Below are positions 1-8,803 of a stretch of 64,000 nt of DNA, one piece after another. The stretch's first letter is position 1; each line of letters begins with the position of its first letter. Where the stretch lies: assembly GCF_042653925.1 (NCBI RefSeq), contig NZ_JBHSFQ010000012.1:62001-126000 (forward strand), given 5' to 3'. This DNA comes from Nocardiopsis_B mangrovi (GTDB taxonomy: Bacteria; Actinomycetota; Actinomycetes; Streptosporangiales; Streptosporangiaceae). Both the position numbers and the translations under genes were made by a program. The notes beneath the pieces were generated by a model that worked only from the letters and a program-made list of their open reading frames with translations, was not told where the DNA came from and did not search any database.

Positions 1-47
1 CGGGCCGCCGCACCACCCCTTCTCAGGCGGGGTGGTGCGGCGGCCCG
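1..47. terminator. Perfect 19-bp hairpin, probable transcription terminator
   Basis: Positions 1-19 are the exact reverse complement of 29-47, around a 9-nt loop (20-28). There is no T-run. Strong GC hairpins without a U-tract are common intrinsic or bidirectional terminators in actinomycetes. It probably ends a gene lying left of the window, or acts as a second terminator for the leftward dioxygenase gene. Confidence 0.7.
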
Positions 48-349
48 TCCGGCACCGCCTACCGGCCGTCGATGGCGGTCCCGCCCCGGGCGGGGTCGCG
101 CACGGTCGCGGCGAAGGCGCCGGGAGCACGGTCCGAGCCGCCCCGCGGCGCCGGCCGGAAGCGGGACGGCGGGCGGCGCCGCGATCGGGGCGCGCCTCTG
201 CGGCCGAGCCCCCGCCAGGCCCTGAAACGACGACCGCCCCCTACTCGGCCCGTCGACCCGCGGCAGGTACCCGCGCTCGTCTCTCCGGCGCGATGCGGAC
301 GCCCCGGACCCGCACCCGCCACGAAGCCGCGCGCCGCACACGCGGACAC
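48..349. other. Non-coding stretch left of the dioxygenase gene
   Basis: About 300 bp between the edge hairpin and the end of the dioxygenase gene. Open frames exist on both strands, but they are Arg/Pro/Ala-rich with no recognisable domain and no ribosome binding site, as expected by chance at this GC. I see no gene or regulatory motif here. Confidence 0.5.
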
Positions 350-373
350 GACCCGCGGTAGGGCGCGCGGGTC
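350..373 (-). terminator. Hairpin overlapping the dioxygenase stop codon
   Basis: An 8-bp perfect stem (350-357 with 366-373) closes an 8-nt loop and overlaps the TGA of the leftward dioxygenase gene. It is a plausible but modest terminator. Confidence 0.4.
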
Positions 374-1133
374 AGCGGGCGCGCAGCGCCTCGATCACCG
401 GACGCTCCACCGGCGTGGGCCGCTCCGCGTCGAGGTCGAACTCCCCCACGGGCAGCAGCGGCGGCTGGGCCATGAAGCGCGGCCCGGTGCCCCGATGCGG
501 CTGGGCCGCGTGCACGAGGAACGGGTGGCACAGGAAGACGTCGCCGGCCGCGCCGGTGGCGAGCGCCTCGGGACGGCCCTCGCCGGCCGGGACGGCCGCG
601 CCGCACAGGTCCATGAACTCACGGCCCTCGTCACCGGCCTCGGCCAGCAGCGGTGCGACGTCGCGGTGGGAGCCCACCCGGATGCGGGTGGGGGCGTCGT
701 CGGGGCCGACGTCGGAGAACAGGAAGAGCATCAGCAGCGCACGGCCGCGCGAGCGCAGATTGACCCGGTACTCCCCCTGCGCGCCGGGGAACGACGCGTC
801 GAGGTGCCAGCCGGCGTCGCCTGGGTCCTCATCGCTGGGGAAGCGCACCGGGAAGGTGCCGAGCCCGCCCAGGCGCTGCCAGCGGCCCCGGCCCACCAAC
901 CGGTCGAACGCCGCGTGCAGCGCCGGTGTGGTGGCGGCCTCCCGGAACGGCGGGGCGTGGTAGCCGCCGAGGCGGACGACCGGCCGGGTCCAGGTGGCGG
1001 GGTCGCCGGGGTCGCAGCCGAGGTCGGCCCACAGCAGCTCGCGGCCCTGGTCGGCCAGCTCGCGGGGGAACGCGCCGCGCAGGGCGACGAACCCGTCCTC
1101 GACGAACGCCTCGATGTCGCGCTCGGACAGCAT
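372..1133 (-). CDS. Phytanoyl-CoA dioxygenase (PhyH) family protein
   Basis: The 253-aa protein looks like a non-haem Fe(II)/2-oxoglutarate-dependent oxygenase of the PhyH family. The facial-triad motif WHLD gives His110 and Asp112. The distal His is probably His208 in the segment HPFLVHAAQPHRG, and the following Arg residues are candidates for binding 2-oxoglutarate. The length matches bacterial PhyH proteins (about 250-300 aa). The start ATG is preceded by GGGAGG at 8-nt spacing. PhyH proteins hydroxylate varied substrates, from fatty acyl-CoAs to secondary metabolites and osmolytes. The gene stands alone, so the substrate cannot be inferred. The family call is firm and the reaction is not. 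Confidence 0.85.
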   Translation of the reverse strand: MLSERDIEAFVEDGFVALRGAFPRELADQGRELLWADLGCDPGDPATWTRPVVRLGGYHAPPFREAATTPALHAAFDRLVGRGRWQRLGGLGTFPVRFPSDEDPGDAGWHLDASFPGAQGEYRVNLRSRGRALLMLFLFSDVGPDDAPTRIRVGSHRDVAPLLAEAGDEGREFMDLCGAAVPAGEGRPEALATGAAGDVFLCHPFLVHAAQPHRGTGPRFMAQPPLLPVGEFDLDAERPTPVERPVIEALRAR

Positions 1134-1920
1134 GAACGGTACCTCCCACCGCGAACGCCGGGCGGTCGCGGCCTCTCAGTCGTGGACGGGTCGGCCTTAC
1201 TCTCACCGAGCCGCCCGGGGCGCGCAACGGATTTTCACCGGCCCGTCCCCGATCGGCCGTACAGGCGGCGGGCACCGCCGGGGCGATCGGCACGCGGCCC
1301 GGCTCCCGGGATCCCGGCGGTCGTCACCCAGGGTCCGGCTCACGCCCGGCGCTCGGTCACACGGGCCACCGCTCGACCCGCCCGAGCGGTGGCCCCGGCC
1401 CGCCGGCCCCCGAGGAGACCCCGCGGCCGCCGCCGCTTCGACGACTCCCATCAGGCCCATGGCCGCGCCGGGGACGAACTGCGCGGCGCGCCTGCGGGGC
1501 CGACGCCCCCTCCCCGTCCACGGCGCGGGCCGACACCGCCGCCACCGGTCCCGATACCCGGTACGGCGTGCCGCAGCGGAGCGGAGCAGACCGAGGGGCT
1601 CCTCGGCGACCATGCAGGACGTGAGGAGGCCGGCCGGCACGGCACCGGCGCCCTCCCGGCTACCGGCCCCGCCGGCGCCCCGCCCCCACCGCTCACCCGG
1701 CACCGGCGCCCGCCCCCGCTGCGGTGCGCGACCAGGGCGGCCTGCGGCGCCACAGCTCATGCGGCATGCCCGGTAGGATCCAGCCGACCCCCGCTGCCCG
1801 GCCCACCCGATAGGGGACCTGGCACCCCTGCCACCGGCCCGCCACCCCAGCACAATGAACAAGGACACCCACCACCGCACCCCCGCCGGCGCGGCGGCCC
1901 CGCCCGGAAGGACCCCGCCC
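1134..1920. other. Intergenic region upstream of the divergent dioxygenase and kinase genes
   Basis: About 790 bp with no convincing gene. Open frames are Arg/Gly/Pro-rich, unlike any family I know, and lack ribosome binding sites. A TAGGAT hexamer at 1774-1779 could be the -10 box for the downstream kinase gene, but no -35 box sits at the right distance. A long divergent spacer like this may hold undetected regulatory sites. Confidence 0.4.
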
Positions 1921-3162
1921 ATGGCACGAACCGACGCCCTCCGGCCCGGCCTCCTGCACCTGCTGGCCTGGTCCCTCCTCCTCGTCGCCCACGCCGTCGC
2001 CGGAACCGCCCTCCTCGTCCTGTTCCTCATCGCCGGCGTCCTCTCCGCCATCTGGGTCGGCCTGCCCCTCCTGGTCACCATCACCCGCCTCATCCGCGCC
2101 CACGCCGACACCCACCGCCGGCTCCTCGGCCGCTTCCTCGACGACGGCCCCATCCCCACCCCCTACCGGCCCCTGCCCGACACGAGGCTGGGCGCCCAGA
2201 TCCGCGCCACCATCACCGACCCCGCCACCTGGCGCGACCTCGCCTGGCTCGCCGTCAACACCCTCGCCGGCATCACCATCGCCGCCGTCCCCGCCGGCCT
2301 GCTCTTCCTCAGCGCCCTCAGCGCCCTCAGCGCCCTGTTCAACTGGACGTGGAGCTTCCACGACAGCTGGTACCCGCTCCTCATCTCCATCGCCCTGCTC
2401 ACCGCCTTCCGCCTCCTGGCCCCCCTCGCCGTCACCCTCTACGCCCACCTCAACCGCTGGCTCCTGGCCCCCAACGAAAAGGCCCGCCTCACCGCCCGCG
2501 TCGCCCACCTCGCCACCTCCCGCGCCGAGACCATCGACGCCCAGGCCAGCGAAGTCCGCCGCATCGAACGCGACCTCCACGACGGCGCCCAAGCCCGCCT
2601 CGTCGCCCTCGGCATGAGCCTGGGCATGGCCGAGGAGATGCTCGACCACGACCCCGCCAACGCCCGCAAACTCCTCACCGAAGCCCGCGAGACCACCCGC
2701 CACGCCCTCACCGAACTCCGCGACCTCGTCCGCGGCATCCACCCGCCCGTCCTGGTCGAACGCGGCCTCGACGGCGCCGTGCGGGCCCTGGCCATCACCC
2801 AGCACCTGCCCATCACCGTCGACATCGAGCTGCCCGGCCGCCCCGCCGACCCCGTGGAATCCGCCACCTACTTCGCCGTCGTCGAACTGCTCACCAACGC
2901 CGCCAAGCACTCCGGAGCCGACCGCGCCTGGGTCCGCATCAACCACGGCCGCGGCCGCATGGTCATCATCGTCGGCGACAACGGCAGCGGCGGCGCCGAC
3001 CTCCTCAACGGCACCGGCCTCCAAGGCATCCGGCGCCGCCTGGCCGCGTTCGATGGGACGATGAACCTCGTCAGCCCGGCAGGCGGGCCGACCATCGTCA
3101 CCATGGAGCTACCGTGCGTGTTGTCATCGCCGAAGACCTCGCCCTCCTCCGCGACGGACTGA
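1921..3162 (+). CDS. Two-component sensor histidine kinase, NarL/DesK-type (HisKA_3)
   Basis: This 413-aa membrane kinase senses an unknown signal and phosphorylates the overlapping response regulator. The N-terminal half has about four hydrophobic segments, like the actinobacterial 'sensor' domain family. The dimerisation/phosphoacceptor box RRIERDLHDGAQ follows, with His220, and then a HATPase domain with Asn326 in ELLTNAAKHSG and a GDNGSGG nucleotide-binding loop. I chose ATG 1921 because GGAAGGA lies 8 nt upstream; the in-frame ATG at 1855 has no ribosome binding site. The 3' end overlaps the regulator gene by 49 bp, which indicates translational coupling. Confidence 0.9.
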   Translation: MARTDALRPGLLHLLAWSLLLVAHAVAGTALLVLFLIAGVLSAIWVGLPLLVTITRLIRAHADTHRRLLGRFLDDGPIPTPYRPLPDTRLGAQIRATITDPATWRDLAWLAVNTLAGITIAAVPAGLLFLSALSALSALFNWTWSFHDSWYPLLISIALLTAFRLLAPLAVTLYAHLNRWLLAPNEKARLTARVAHLATSRAETIDAQASEVRRIERDLHDGAQARLVALGMSLGMAEEMLDHDPANARKLLTEARETTRHALTELRDLVRGIHPPVLVERGLDGAVRALAITQHLPITVDIELPGRPADPVESATYFAVVELLTNAAKHSGADRAWVRINHGRGRMVIIVGDNGSGGADLLNGTGLQGIRRRLAAFDGTMNLVSPAGGPTIVTMELPCVLSSPKTSPSSATD

Positions 3163-3755
3163 TCCGGCTCTTACAGGCCCACGAATGCGACGTCGTCGCC
3201 GCCGTCGAGAGCGGCCCCGACCTCCTCAAAGCCCTCATCGAGCACCGCCCCGACGTCGCCGTCGTGGACGTCCGCCTGCCGCCCACCTTCACCGACGAAG
3301 GGCTCCAGGCCGCCATCGAGGCCCGCCGCCAGATCCCCGGCCTGCCCATCCTCGTGCTCTCCCAGCACGTCGAGCAGCTCTACGCCCGCGAGCTCCTCTC
3401 CGACGACGGCGGGGCAGTGGGCTACCTGCTCAAGGACCGCGTCTTCGACATCGGCCAGTTCATCGACGCCGTGCGCCGCGTCGCCGCCGGCGGCACCGCC
3501 ATGGACCCCGCCGTCATCTCCCAGCTCCTGGCCAAGCACGACGACGGCCCCCTGGCCGCCCTCACCCCGCGCGAACGCGAAGTCCTCGGCGAAATGGCCG
3601 AAGGCCGCTCCAACTACGCCATCGCCGGGCGCCTCTTCATCACCGACAAAGCCGTCAGCAAGCACATCAACAACATCTTCACCAAGCTCGACCTGCCGCC
3701 CTCCACCGACGACAGCCGCCGCGTCCTGGCCGTCCTGGCCTACCTCAACCGCTGA
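3114..3755 (+). CDS. LuxR/NarL-family response regulator
   Basis: This is a 213-aa DNA-binding regulator partnered with the preceding kinase. The receiver domain carries an acidic pocket near the N-terminus and the phosphoacceptor Asp52 in VVDVRLP, with a conserved Lys in YLLKD. The C-terminal GerE/LuxR helix-turn-helix starts at LTPREREVLGEMAEG and continues through NYAIAGRLFITDKAVSKH. The start is GTG 3114, inside the kinase gene and preceded by GGAG. Its targets are unknown; the next gene, the acyl-CoA-synthetase-like protein, is convergent and so not in the operon. Confidence 0.92.
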   Translation: MRVVIAEDLALLRDGLIRLLQAHECDVVAAVESGPDLLKALIEHRPDVAVVDVRLPPTFTDEGLQAAIEARRQIPGLPILVLSQHVEQLYARELLSDDGGAVGYLLKDRVFDIGQFIDAVRRVAAGGTAMDPAVISQLLAKHDDGPLAALTPREREVLGEMAEGRSNYAIAGRLFITDKAVSKHINNIFTKLDLPPSTDDSRRVLAVLAYLNR

Positions 3756-3783
3756 CCCGGCCCCGCCGAGACGCCGGCGGCGC

Positions 3784-3805
3784 GCCCGGGGCCGCCGCCC
3801 CGGGC
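3784..3805. terminator. Bidirectional hairpin between convergent genes
   Basis: An 8-bp perfect stem (3784-3791 with 3798-3805) with a 6-nt loop lies in the 63-bp gap between the response regulator and the leftward synthetase-like gene. Confidence 0.5.
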
Positions 3806-3818
3806 ACCCCGCCACCCC

Positions 3819-5759
3819 CTACTCCCGCGGCCCCGGTTCGGGCATGCGGTAGAGGCCGTCGATCTCCTCGGCGAACGCCCGCAGCACCGCGTCGCGCCGC
3901 AGCCGCCCGTCCTCCAGCACCAGTCCGCTGCGCGGCGTGAACTCCTCCGCCAGCACATGGAACGCCCGCACCGCCCACATCGAGGGCACCGCCCGGTTGG
4001 CCGCGCGCACCCCCGACTGGATCTCCCGCAGCAGGTCGGGATCGGCCGCCAGATCCTCGCGCGACAGCGACAGCGGCCGGTTGTTCACCAGCCGCCAGTA
4101 CTCCAGCTGGTCGGCGATCAGCGTCACCAGCGCACTCGCATAGGGCCGGCCCGCCCCGATCACCATGGCCTGGCTGATCAGCGGGTGCGCCCGCAGGTGC
4201 TGCTCGAGCACCGCGACATGGTCGGCCTCCGGCGCCGCGCCGGCCGCGACCGCCCCCGCCGCAGCCTCCCCCCGCGCCCCGGCCGCGGGCACCGGCGGCA
4301 CCGCCGGCGGCGGCCCCGCAACGGGCCTGCGGCGGGCGGGCTGCTCCGGCGGCGCCGCCAGCGACGCCTGCGCCCGCAGCCGCCGCCGCACGGTCAGGTA
4401 CCCCCCGCTGTCCATCTCGCCGGCGAACCCCGTGGCCAGCCACCCGTCGCGAAACGCCGCCCGCCCCGCATCGGGCGCACCCCAATAGCCCGCGAACACC
4501 CCCGGGCCCCGCAGGTGCACCTCGCCGTCGCGCGCCAGCCGCATCTCCACCCCGGGCAGCGGCCGCCCGGCCGTACCCGCGCGCCGCTCCCCCGGGGCGT
4601 TCGCGGTGAACGCCCCGCCGCTCTCCACCGTCCCGAACGCCTGGAACACCGCGATGCCGATCCCCGAGTAGAACCGGTCCAGCCGCTCCTCCAGCCCGCC
4701 CCCGACGCACACCACCAGCCGGACCCGCCCGCCCAGCGCCTCACGGACCCGCCCGTACATCCACTCGTACATCGCCCGCGACATCCGCTTCCACGCGCTC
4801 TTGCGCTCGGCGCGGTCGAACTCCACCGCCAGGTCCGTCGCCGCCCGGAAAGCCGTCAGATCCTCATCCCCGGAACCGCCCGCACCGTCGGTCACCCGCG
4901 CGTACACCTGGCCCAGCAGCTCGGCGCCGCTCACCAGCACCGCGGGCTTGAACACGCGCAGATCCGCCTCCCAGCCCGCCCCGGGCCGGCCCACACCCAC
5001 ACGCACGCCCGCCAGCACGCACGCCACCAGGGCGGCGTGCCCGGCCACCCCCGCCAGCGGCAGCCGCAGCAGCGCGCTCTCCTGCCCGGGAGCGCGCCCG
5101 GGCAGGCCCGGAGCCAGCCGCTCCACCAGCCCCGCCGCCGACGACAGGTAGTTGCCGTGCGTCAGTACCGCGCCCCGCGCCCGCACCAGCCCCGTCACCG
5201 GGTACACGATCGACGCCGGGTCGTCGCGGCGCGCCTCGTCGCGCCGGTACCGCACCGCCGAGGAGTCCATGTAGGCGCCCGGCCGCGCGATCGCCTCCAG
5301 CCCTTCCCTGTCCAACCGGAACGTGCGCGCCAGATCGGTCAGCTCATAGGCGAGCCCCTCCACCACCGGGGCGTGCCGGCCGTCGTCCAGGACGATCGCG
5401 GCCGGACCGCAGTCGCGCAGGATGTGGCGCAGCCGCTCCGCCGAACACGTCGGCGCGACCGGCACCAGCACGGCGCGCACCACCCACACCGCGAAGGCGA
5501 TCAGCGCCCACTCGTAGCGGTTCCCGCACACCAGGACCACGCGGTCGCCCGCGCCCACGCCCACGCCGATGAGGCCCTTGGCCACGGCGCCCATCTCGGT
5601 GAGGAACTCCCCGGCGGAGACCCGCTTCCAGTCACCCTCCGTATCCCGCCGCGAGAAGAAGTCGGCGCGCGCGTCCGCGCCGGCACTACGGTAAGCGAGC
5701 TCACCCAACCCCGTGATCTCCCGGGCCTGTGCCCCCGGGGCCGACCGAGACTGTCCCAT
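3819..5759 (-). CDS. Degenerate long-chain acyl-CoA synthetase-like protein (AMP-binding fold)
   Basis: This 646-aa protein follows the actinobacterial FadD15-type long-chain acyl-CoA synthetase layout, but the adenylation motifs are eroded. The P-loop, normally YTSGTTGxPKG, reads IVYPVTGLVRARGAVLTHGN near residues 182-202. The A5 motif is AFGTVESGG. The TGD hinge reads ATGFAGEMD, losing the ATP-ribose Asp. The GRKKEIIVT region with the catalytic-lysine segment is replaced by about 50 residues of Ala/Pro/Arg-rich sequence near 460-510. The tail (LRAHPLISQAMVIGAGRPYASALV) is again family-like. The start ATG has GGAGG 9 nt upstream. The frame is intact, so it is expressed-looking but probably catalytically dead or altered. 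Confidence 0.75.
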   Translation of the reverse strand: MGQSRSAPGAQAREITGLGELAYRSAGADARADFFSRRDTEGDWKRVSAGEFLTEMGAVAKGLIGVGVGAGDRVVLVCGNRYEWALIAFAVWVVRAVLVPVAPTCSAERLRHILRDCGPAAIVLDDGRHAPVVEGLAYELTDLARTFRLDREGLEAIARPGAYMDSSAVRYRRDEARRDDPASIVYPVTGLVRARGAVLTHGNYLSSAAGLVERLAPGLPGRAPGQESALLRLPLAGVAGHAALVACVLAGVRVGVGRPGAGWEADLRVFKPAVLVSGAELLGQVYARVTDGAGGSGDEDLTAFRAATDLAVEFDRAERKSAWKRMSRAMYEWMYGRVREALGGRVRLVVCVGGGLEERLDRFYSGIGIAVFQAFGTVESGGAFTANAPGERRAGTAGRPLPGVEMRLARDGEVHLRGPGVFAGYWGAPDAGRAAFRDGWLATGFAGEMDSGGYLTVRRRLRAQASLAAPPEQPARRRPVAGPPPAVPPVPAAGARGEAAAGAVAAGAAPEADHVAVLEQHLRAHPLISQAMVIGAGRPYASALVTLIADQLEYWRLVNNRPLSLSREDLAADPDLLREIQSGVRAANRAVPSMWAVRAFHVLAEEFTPRSGLVLEDGRLRRDAVLRAFAEEIDGLYRMPEPGPRE

Positions 5760-5982
5760 TCCCGCGCTCGCCTCCACACCGATATTTCGCACGTCAAACG
5801 GACGTGCCCTACTGTGCACGTTCCCCTCACCCGGCGGCAACCCGCACAACACGCGAAAAGAGCGCAAAAACGCCCACCTGAACAGGAACCGCCTTTCTCC
5901 TCCTCCCCTCACCCACCGCACACGCCCCCGGCATCACCCACCGTCACCATCCGCCTGCACACCACACCCGTCCCACGACAAC

Positions 5983-6009
5983 GGCCCGGGCGCACCACGC
6001 ACCCGGGCC
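5983..6009 (-). terminator. Hairpin terminator downstream of the efflux gene
   Basis: An 8-bp perfect stem (5983-5990 with 6002-6009) continues past one mismatch into two more pairs. It lies 20 bp beyond the stop of the leftward transporter gene. Confidence 0.65.
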
Positions 6010-6030
6010 ACATCACACGATCATCCGACC

Positions 6031-7314
6031 TCACACGGCAGGACGCACCGACCTCCGCGCCACCACCACGAACACCGCAGCGGCCACCACGCCCGTCGAC
6101 ACCATCACCACCGCCATACTCGCCAGGCTCGCCTCACCCGACGCCGTCAACCCCGCCAGCGCCGCCAACCCGCCGCCCAGCGCGAACTGCAACGACCCCA
6201 TCAGCGCCGACGCCGTCCCGGCCACCGTCGGAGGCTGACTGGAGATCGCCAGCGTCGTCGCGTTGGGGAACACGAACCCCACGCTGAACATCATCACGAA
6301 GAACACCGCGGTCACCGCCACCAGCCCCGCAAAGCCCCCCACGCCCGCGAGCGCCAGCACGCCCAGCGACAGCACCGCCGTCAGCGCGCCCACCAGACCC
6401 GCCGCCAGCCGGCGCACGGTCTCCACCCGGCCGATCAGAAACCCGTTGACCTGGTTGCCCACCATGATCCCCAGCGTGTTCACCGCGAACACCATGCTGA
6501 ACTGCTGCGCACTCGCCCCGAACTCGTTCTGCGACACGAACGAGAACGCGCTGATGTAGGTGAACATCATCCCGAAGCTCAACCCCAGCACCAGCACCGG
6601 ACCCACGAACCGCACATCGCGCACCAGGCGCCCCACCGTCGACACCAGCCCCGCCAGGTTCATCGACCCGCGCCGCTCACGCGGCAGGCTCTCCGGCAGC
6701 CAGAAGAACACCACCGCCAGGCTCACCAGCGACACCACGCCCAGCACCGCGAACAGCAGCCGCCACGTCCCCAGCAGCAGCAACTGCCCGCCCAAGACCG
6801 GCCCCAGCAACGGAGCCAGCCCCATCACCAGCATCAGCCGGGAAAAGAACCGCGCCGCGTCATCGCCCTCGAACAGGTCGCGCACCACCGCCCGGGAGAT
6901 CACGGCCCCCGCCGCACCGGCCACCCCCTGCACGAACCGCAGCGCGACGAACACCCCCGCCGACGGAACCAGCGCACACAGGAACGACGCCACCGTGAAC
7001 AGCGCCGCACCCACCAGCAGCGGCACCCGACGCCCCCACGCGTCGCTCATCGGCCCGATCACCAGCTGCCCCAACGCCATGCCCAGCATGATCGCCGTCA
7101 GCGTCAACTGGATCCGCGCCTGCGACGACCCCAGATCCTCCGCGATCGCCGGGAACGCCGGCAGATACAGATCGGTCGCCAACGGCCCCATCGCCGTCAG
7201 CGTCCCCAACACCATCACCAACAACGCCACCGAGCGGCGCGACCGCGGCTCCGCCGGAGCGGTCACCGCCTCCGCAGAGGACGAACGGGCCAAAGACACG
7301 CGAAAGACTCCCAT
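6031..7314 (-). CDS. Bcr/CflA-type MFS drug efflux transporter
   Basis: This is a 427-aa inner-membrane proton antiporter with about 12 hydrophobic helices. The motif-A-like loop (MSDAWGRRVPLLVG) between helices 2 and 3 and the signature ATDLYLPAFPAIAEDLG just after helix 1 place it in the Bcr/CflA (DHA1) group. That group exports bicyclomycin, chloramphenicol-type drugs or small amino-acid derivatives. Length is normal. The start ATG at 7314 lacks a clear ribosome binding site, so a slightly shorter start is possible. It is a single gene; the hairpin at 5983-6009 follows its stop. Confidence 0.9.
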   Translation of the reverse strand: MGVFRVSLARSSSAEAVTAPAEPRSRRSVALLVMVLGTLTAMGPLATDLYLPAFPAIAEDLGSSQARIQLTLTAIMLGMALGQLVIGPMSDAWGRRVPLLVGAALFTVASFLCALVPSAGVFVALRFVQGVAGAAGAVISRAVVRDLFEGDDAARFFSRLMLVMGLAPLLGPVLGGQLLLLGTWRLLFAVLGVVSLVSLAVVFFWLPESLPRERRGSMNLAGLVSTVGRLVRDVRFVGPVLVLGLSFGMMFTYISAFSFVSQNEFGASAQQFSMVFAVNTLGIMVGNQVNGFLIGRVETVRRLAAGLVGALTAVLSLGVLALAGVGGFAGLVAVTAVFFVMMFSVGFVFPNATTLAISSQPPTVAGTASALMGSLQFALGGGLAALAGLTASGEASLASMAVVMVSTGVVAAAVFVVVARRSVRPAV

Positions 7315-7628
7315 CCACGTCGGCGTCGGGGGATCGGCGGCACCGGGCCACCGATCAATGCCAACACCCGCCCACCACCGCTACATCCGCCGATGCCCAC
7401 TACCCGGACGTGACCTGCGTTACCCACCCCTCCACCAGCGGCGACACCCCCGAATACCCGGACCGCCCACCCGGCCCCGCACCACCCACCCCGCCACACC
7501 CCGTCAACGCCCCCGCACCACGCGCAACCACCCCCCACCGGGCTCCCCGACCCCCGGCACCACAACGGCGGGGCACCCCCGGTACCCCGCCGCAGCACAC
7601 CGCACCCGGCCACCAGGGCCGGCCGCGC
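7315..7628. other. Intergenic C-rich stretch with one terminator-like hairpin
   Basis: This 314-bp stretch has no credible gene; open frames are Gly/Pro/Thr-rich noise. It holds the upstream region of the transporter gene and, at 7567-7573/7585-7591, a 7-bp stem with an 11-nt loop that may end the leftward DUF3037 transcript. Confidence 0.45.
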
Positions 7629-8009
7629 TCACCCCACCAACGACTCCGCCAGCCGCTCCAGATCCCCCTCCGGGTCCACCGTCAGCCCCGTGTGGATCGG
7701 CCCCGGCTGCACGATCGTGCTCCGCGGCGCCGTCAACCAGCGGAACCGCCGACCCGCGTCCTCACGACCGGCCGCGCCCGCCCCCGGGCCGCCCCGGCAC
7801 ACCCGCTCCACCGCCTCCAACGCCAGCGCCACGCCCGCCACGTCCACCGATGCGTCCAGCGCCCGCAACCGGGCCTCATCCACCGCGCAGCGCGCCGCCA
7901 GGAACGACCGCGCCTTGCAGTACACGATCACCCCCGCGTTCACCTGCTCCCCGCGCTCCAACCGCGGCACGACGCGCACCAGCGCGTACTCGAACACGTC
8001 ACGCTTCAC
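7629..8009 (-). CDS. DUF3037 family protein
   Basis: This 126-aa soluble protein matches DUF3037. The conserved opening FEYALVRVVPRLERGEQVNAGVIVYC and the ending SPxxTxxQPGPxHTGL-like segment are both present. The start is GTG 8009, overlapping the upstream kinase stop in a GTGA tetranucleotide, so translation is coupled. The longer frame starting at 8030 lies wholly in the upstream gene. Proteins of this family recur beside HipA-like kinases, where they may be a partner or substrate. The function is not known. Confidence 0.85.
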   Translation of the reverse strand: MKRDVFEYALVRVVPRLERGEQVNAGVIVYCKARSFLAARCAVDEARLRALDASVDVAGVALALEAVERVCRGGPGAGAAGREDAGRRFRWLTAPRSTIVQPGPIHTGLTVDPEGDLERLAESLVG

Positions 8010-8773
8010 CGCGGCACCTCCGGCAGCCACCCGCGGGTACCGGCACGCGTCAGCAGGTGCCCCACATAGGCCTCGCGCACCTCATCGACCGACCCGAACC
8101 CCGGCTCGTCCGCCAGCCACGCATCCGGCACGAGCCCTACGACCTCCCACAACAGCTCCGCCGTCACCAGCTCCGCGAACTCCGAATCCGCCCCCGCCAC
8201 GTCCGGCCGCGCCCCGACCAGCACGTGCTCCGAGGCGTCGTAGCGCCGCGCCGCCGCCGGCCCCGCTCCGGACCAGTTGTGGTGGAAGATCAGCGTCGCC
8301 CCGTGGTCGATCAGGTACGGCCGCCCATGCCACACCAGCATGTTCGGGTTGCGCCACGTCCGGTCCACGTTGCCCACGAACGCGTCGAACCACATCACCC
8401 GCCCCGCCATCTCGGCGTCCACCTCGTACACCAGCGGGTCGAACGCCAGCGCCCCCGGCAGGTAGTCCATCCCCAGGTTCAGCCCGCCGCTGGCCTTCAG
8501 CAGCTCCTGGACCTCCGGATCAGGCTCGCCCCGCGCGATCACCGCGTCGAACCACACCAGCGTCAGCTCCGGCACCGGCAGGCCCAGCCGCCGCCCCAAC
8601 TCCCCCGATATCACCTCGGCGATCAGGGTCTTGCGCCCCTGCCCCGCACCGATGAACTTCACCACGTACATGCCGAGGTCGTCCGCCTCGACCAGACCCG
8701 GAAGCGAACCGCCCTCACGCAGCGGCAGCACGTACCGGGTCGCCGTTATCTCTCGCAGCACGCCGCACAGCAT
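8006..8773 (-). CDS. HipA-like kinase family protein (HipA_2 type)
   Basis: This 255-aa protein resembles the short HipA-related kinase family paired with DUF3037. The segment LGMYVVKFIGAGQGRKTLIAEVISGELGRRLGLPVP provides the nucleotide-binding Lys and the HipA N-lobe. The catalytic region contains FVGNVDRTWRNPNMLVW and the metal-binding LIDHGATLIF, equivalent to the HipA DR/NxNN and DxG motifs. The ATG at 8773 gives an N-terminus matching the fold; longer starts run into the divergent gene. It is coupled to DUF3037 by GTGA. There is no HipB-type antitoxin next to it, so a toxin role is only a possibility. Confidence 0.85.
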   Translation of the reverse strand: MLCGVLREITATRYVLPLREGGSLPGLVEADDLGMYVVKFIGAGQGRKTLIAEVISGELGRRLGLPVPELTLVWFDAVIARGEPDPEVQELLKASGGLNLGMDYLPGALAFDPLVYEVDAEMAGRVMWFDAFVGNVDRTWRNPNMLVWHGRPYLIDHGATLIFHHNWSGAGPAAARRYDASEHVLVGARPDVAGADSEFAELVTAELLWEVVGLVPDAWLADEPGFGSVDEVREAYVGHLLTRAGTRGWLPEVPR

Positions 8774-8803
8774 ACGGCCGAACCCCTCCGCTACCGTGCC
8801 ATC

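Noticed and set aside
72..3113. Long rightward open frame in front of the response regulator
   Set aside because: It reads Arg/Pro/His-rich sequence out of frame through the kinase gene; only the part from GTG 3114 encodes a recognisable domain.
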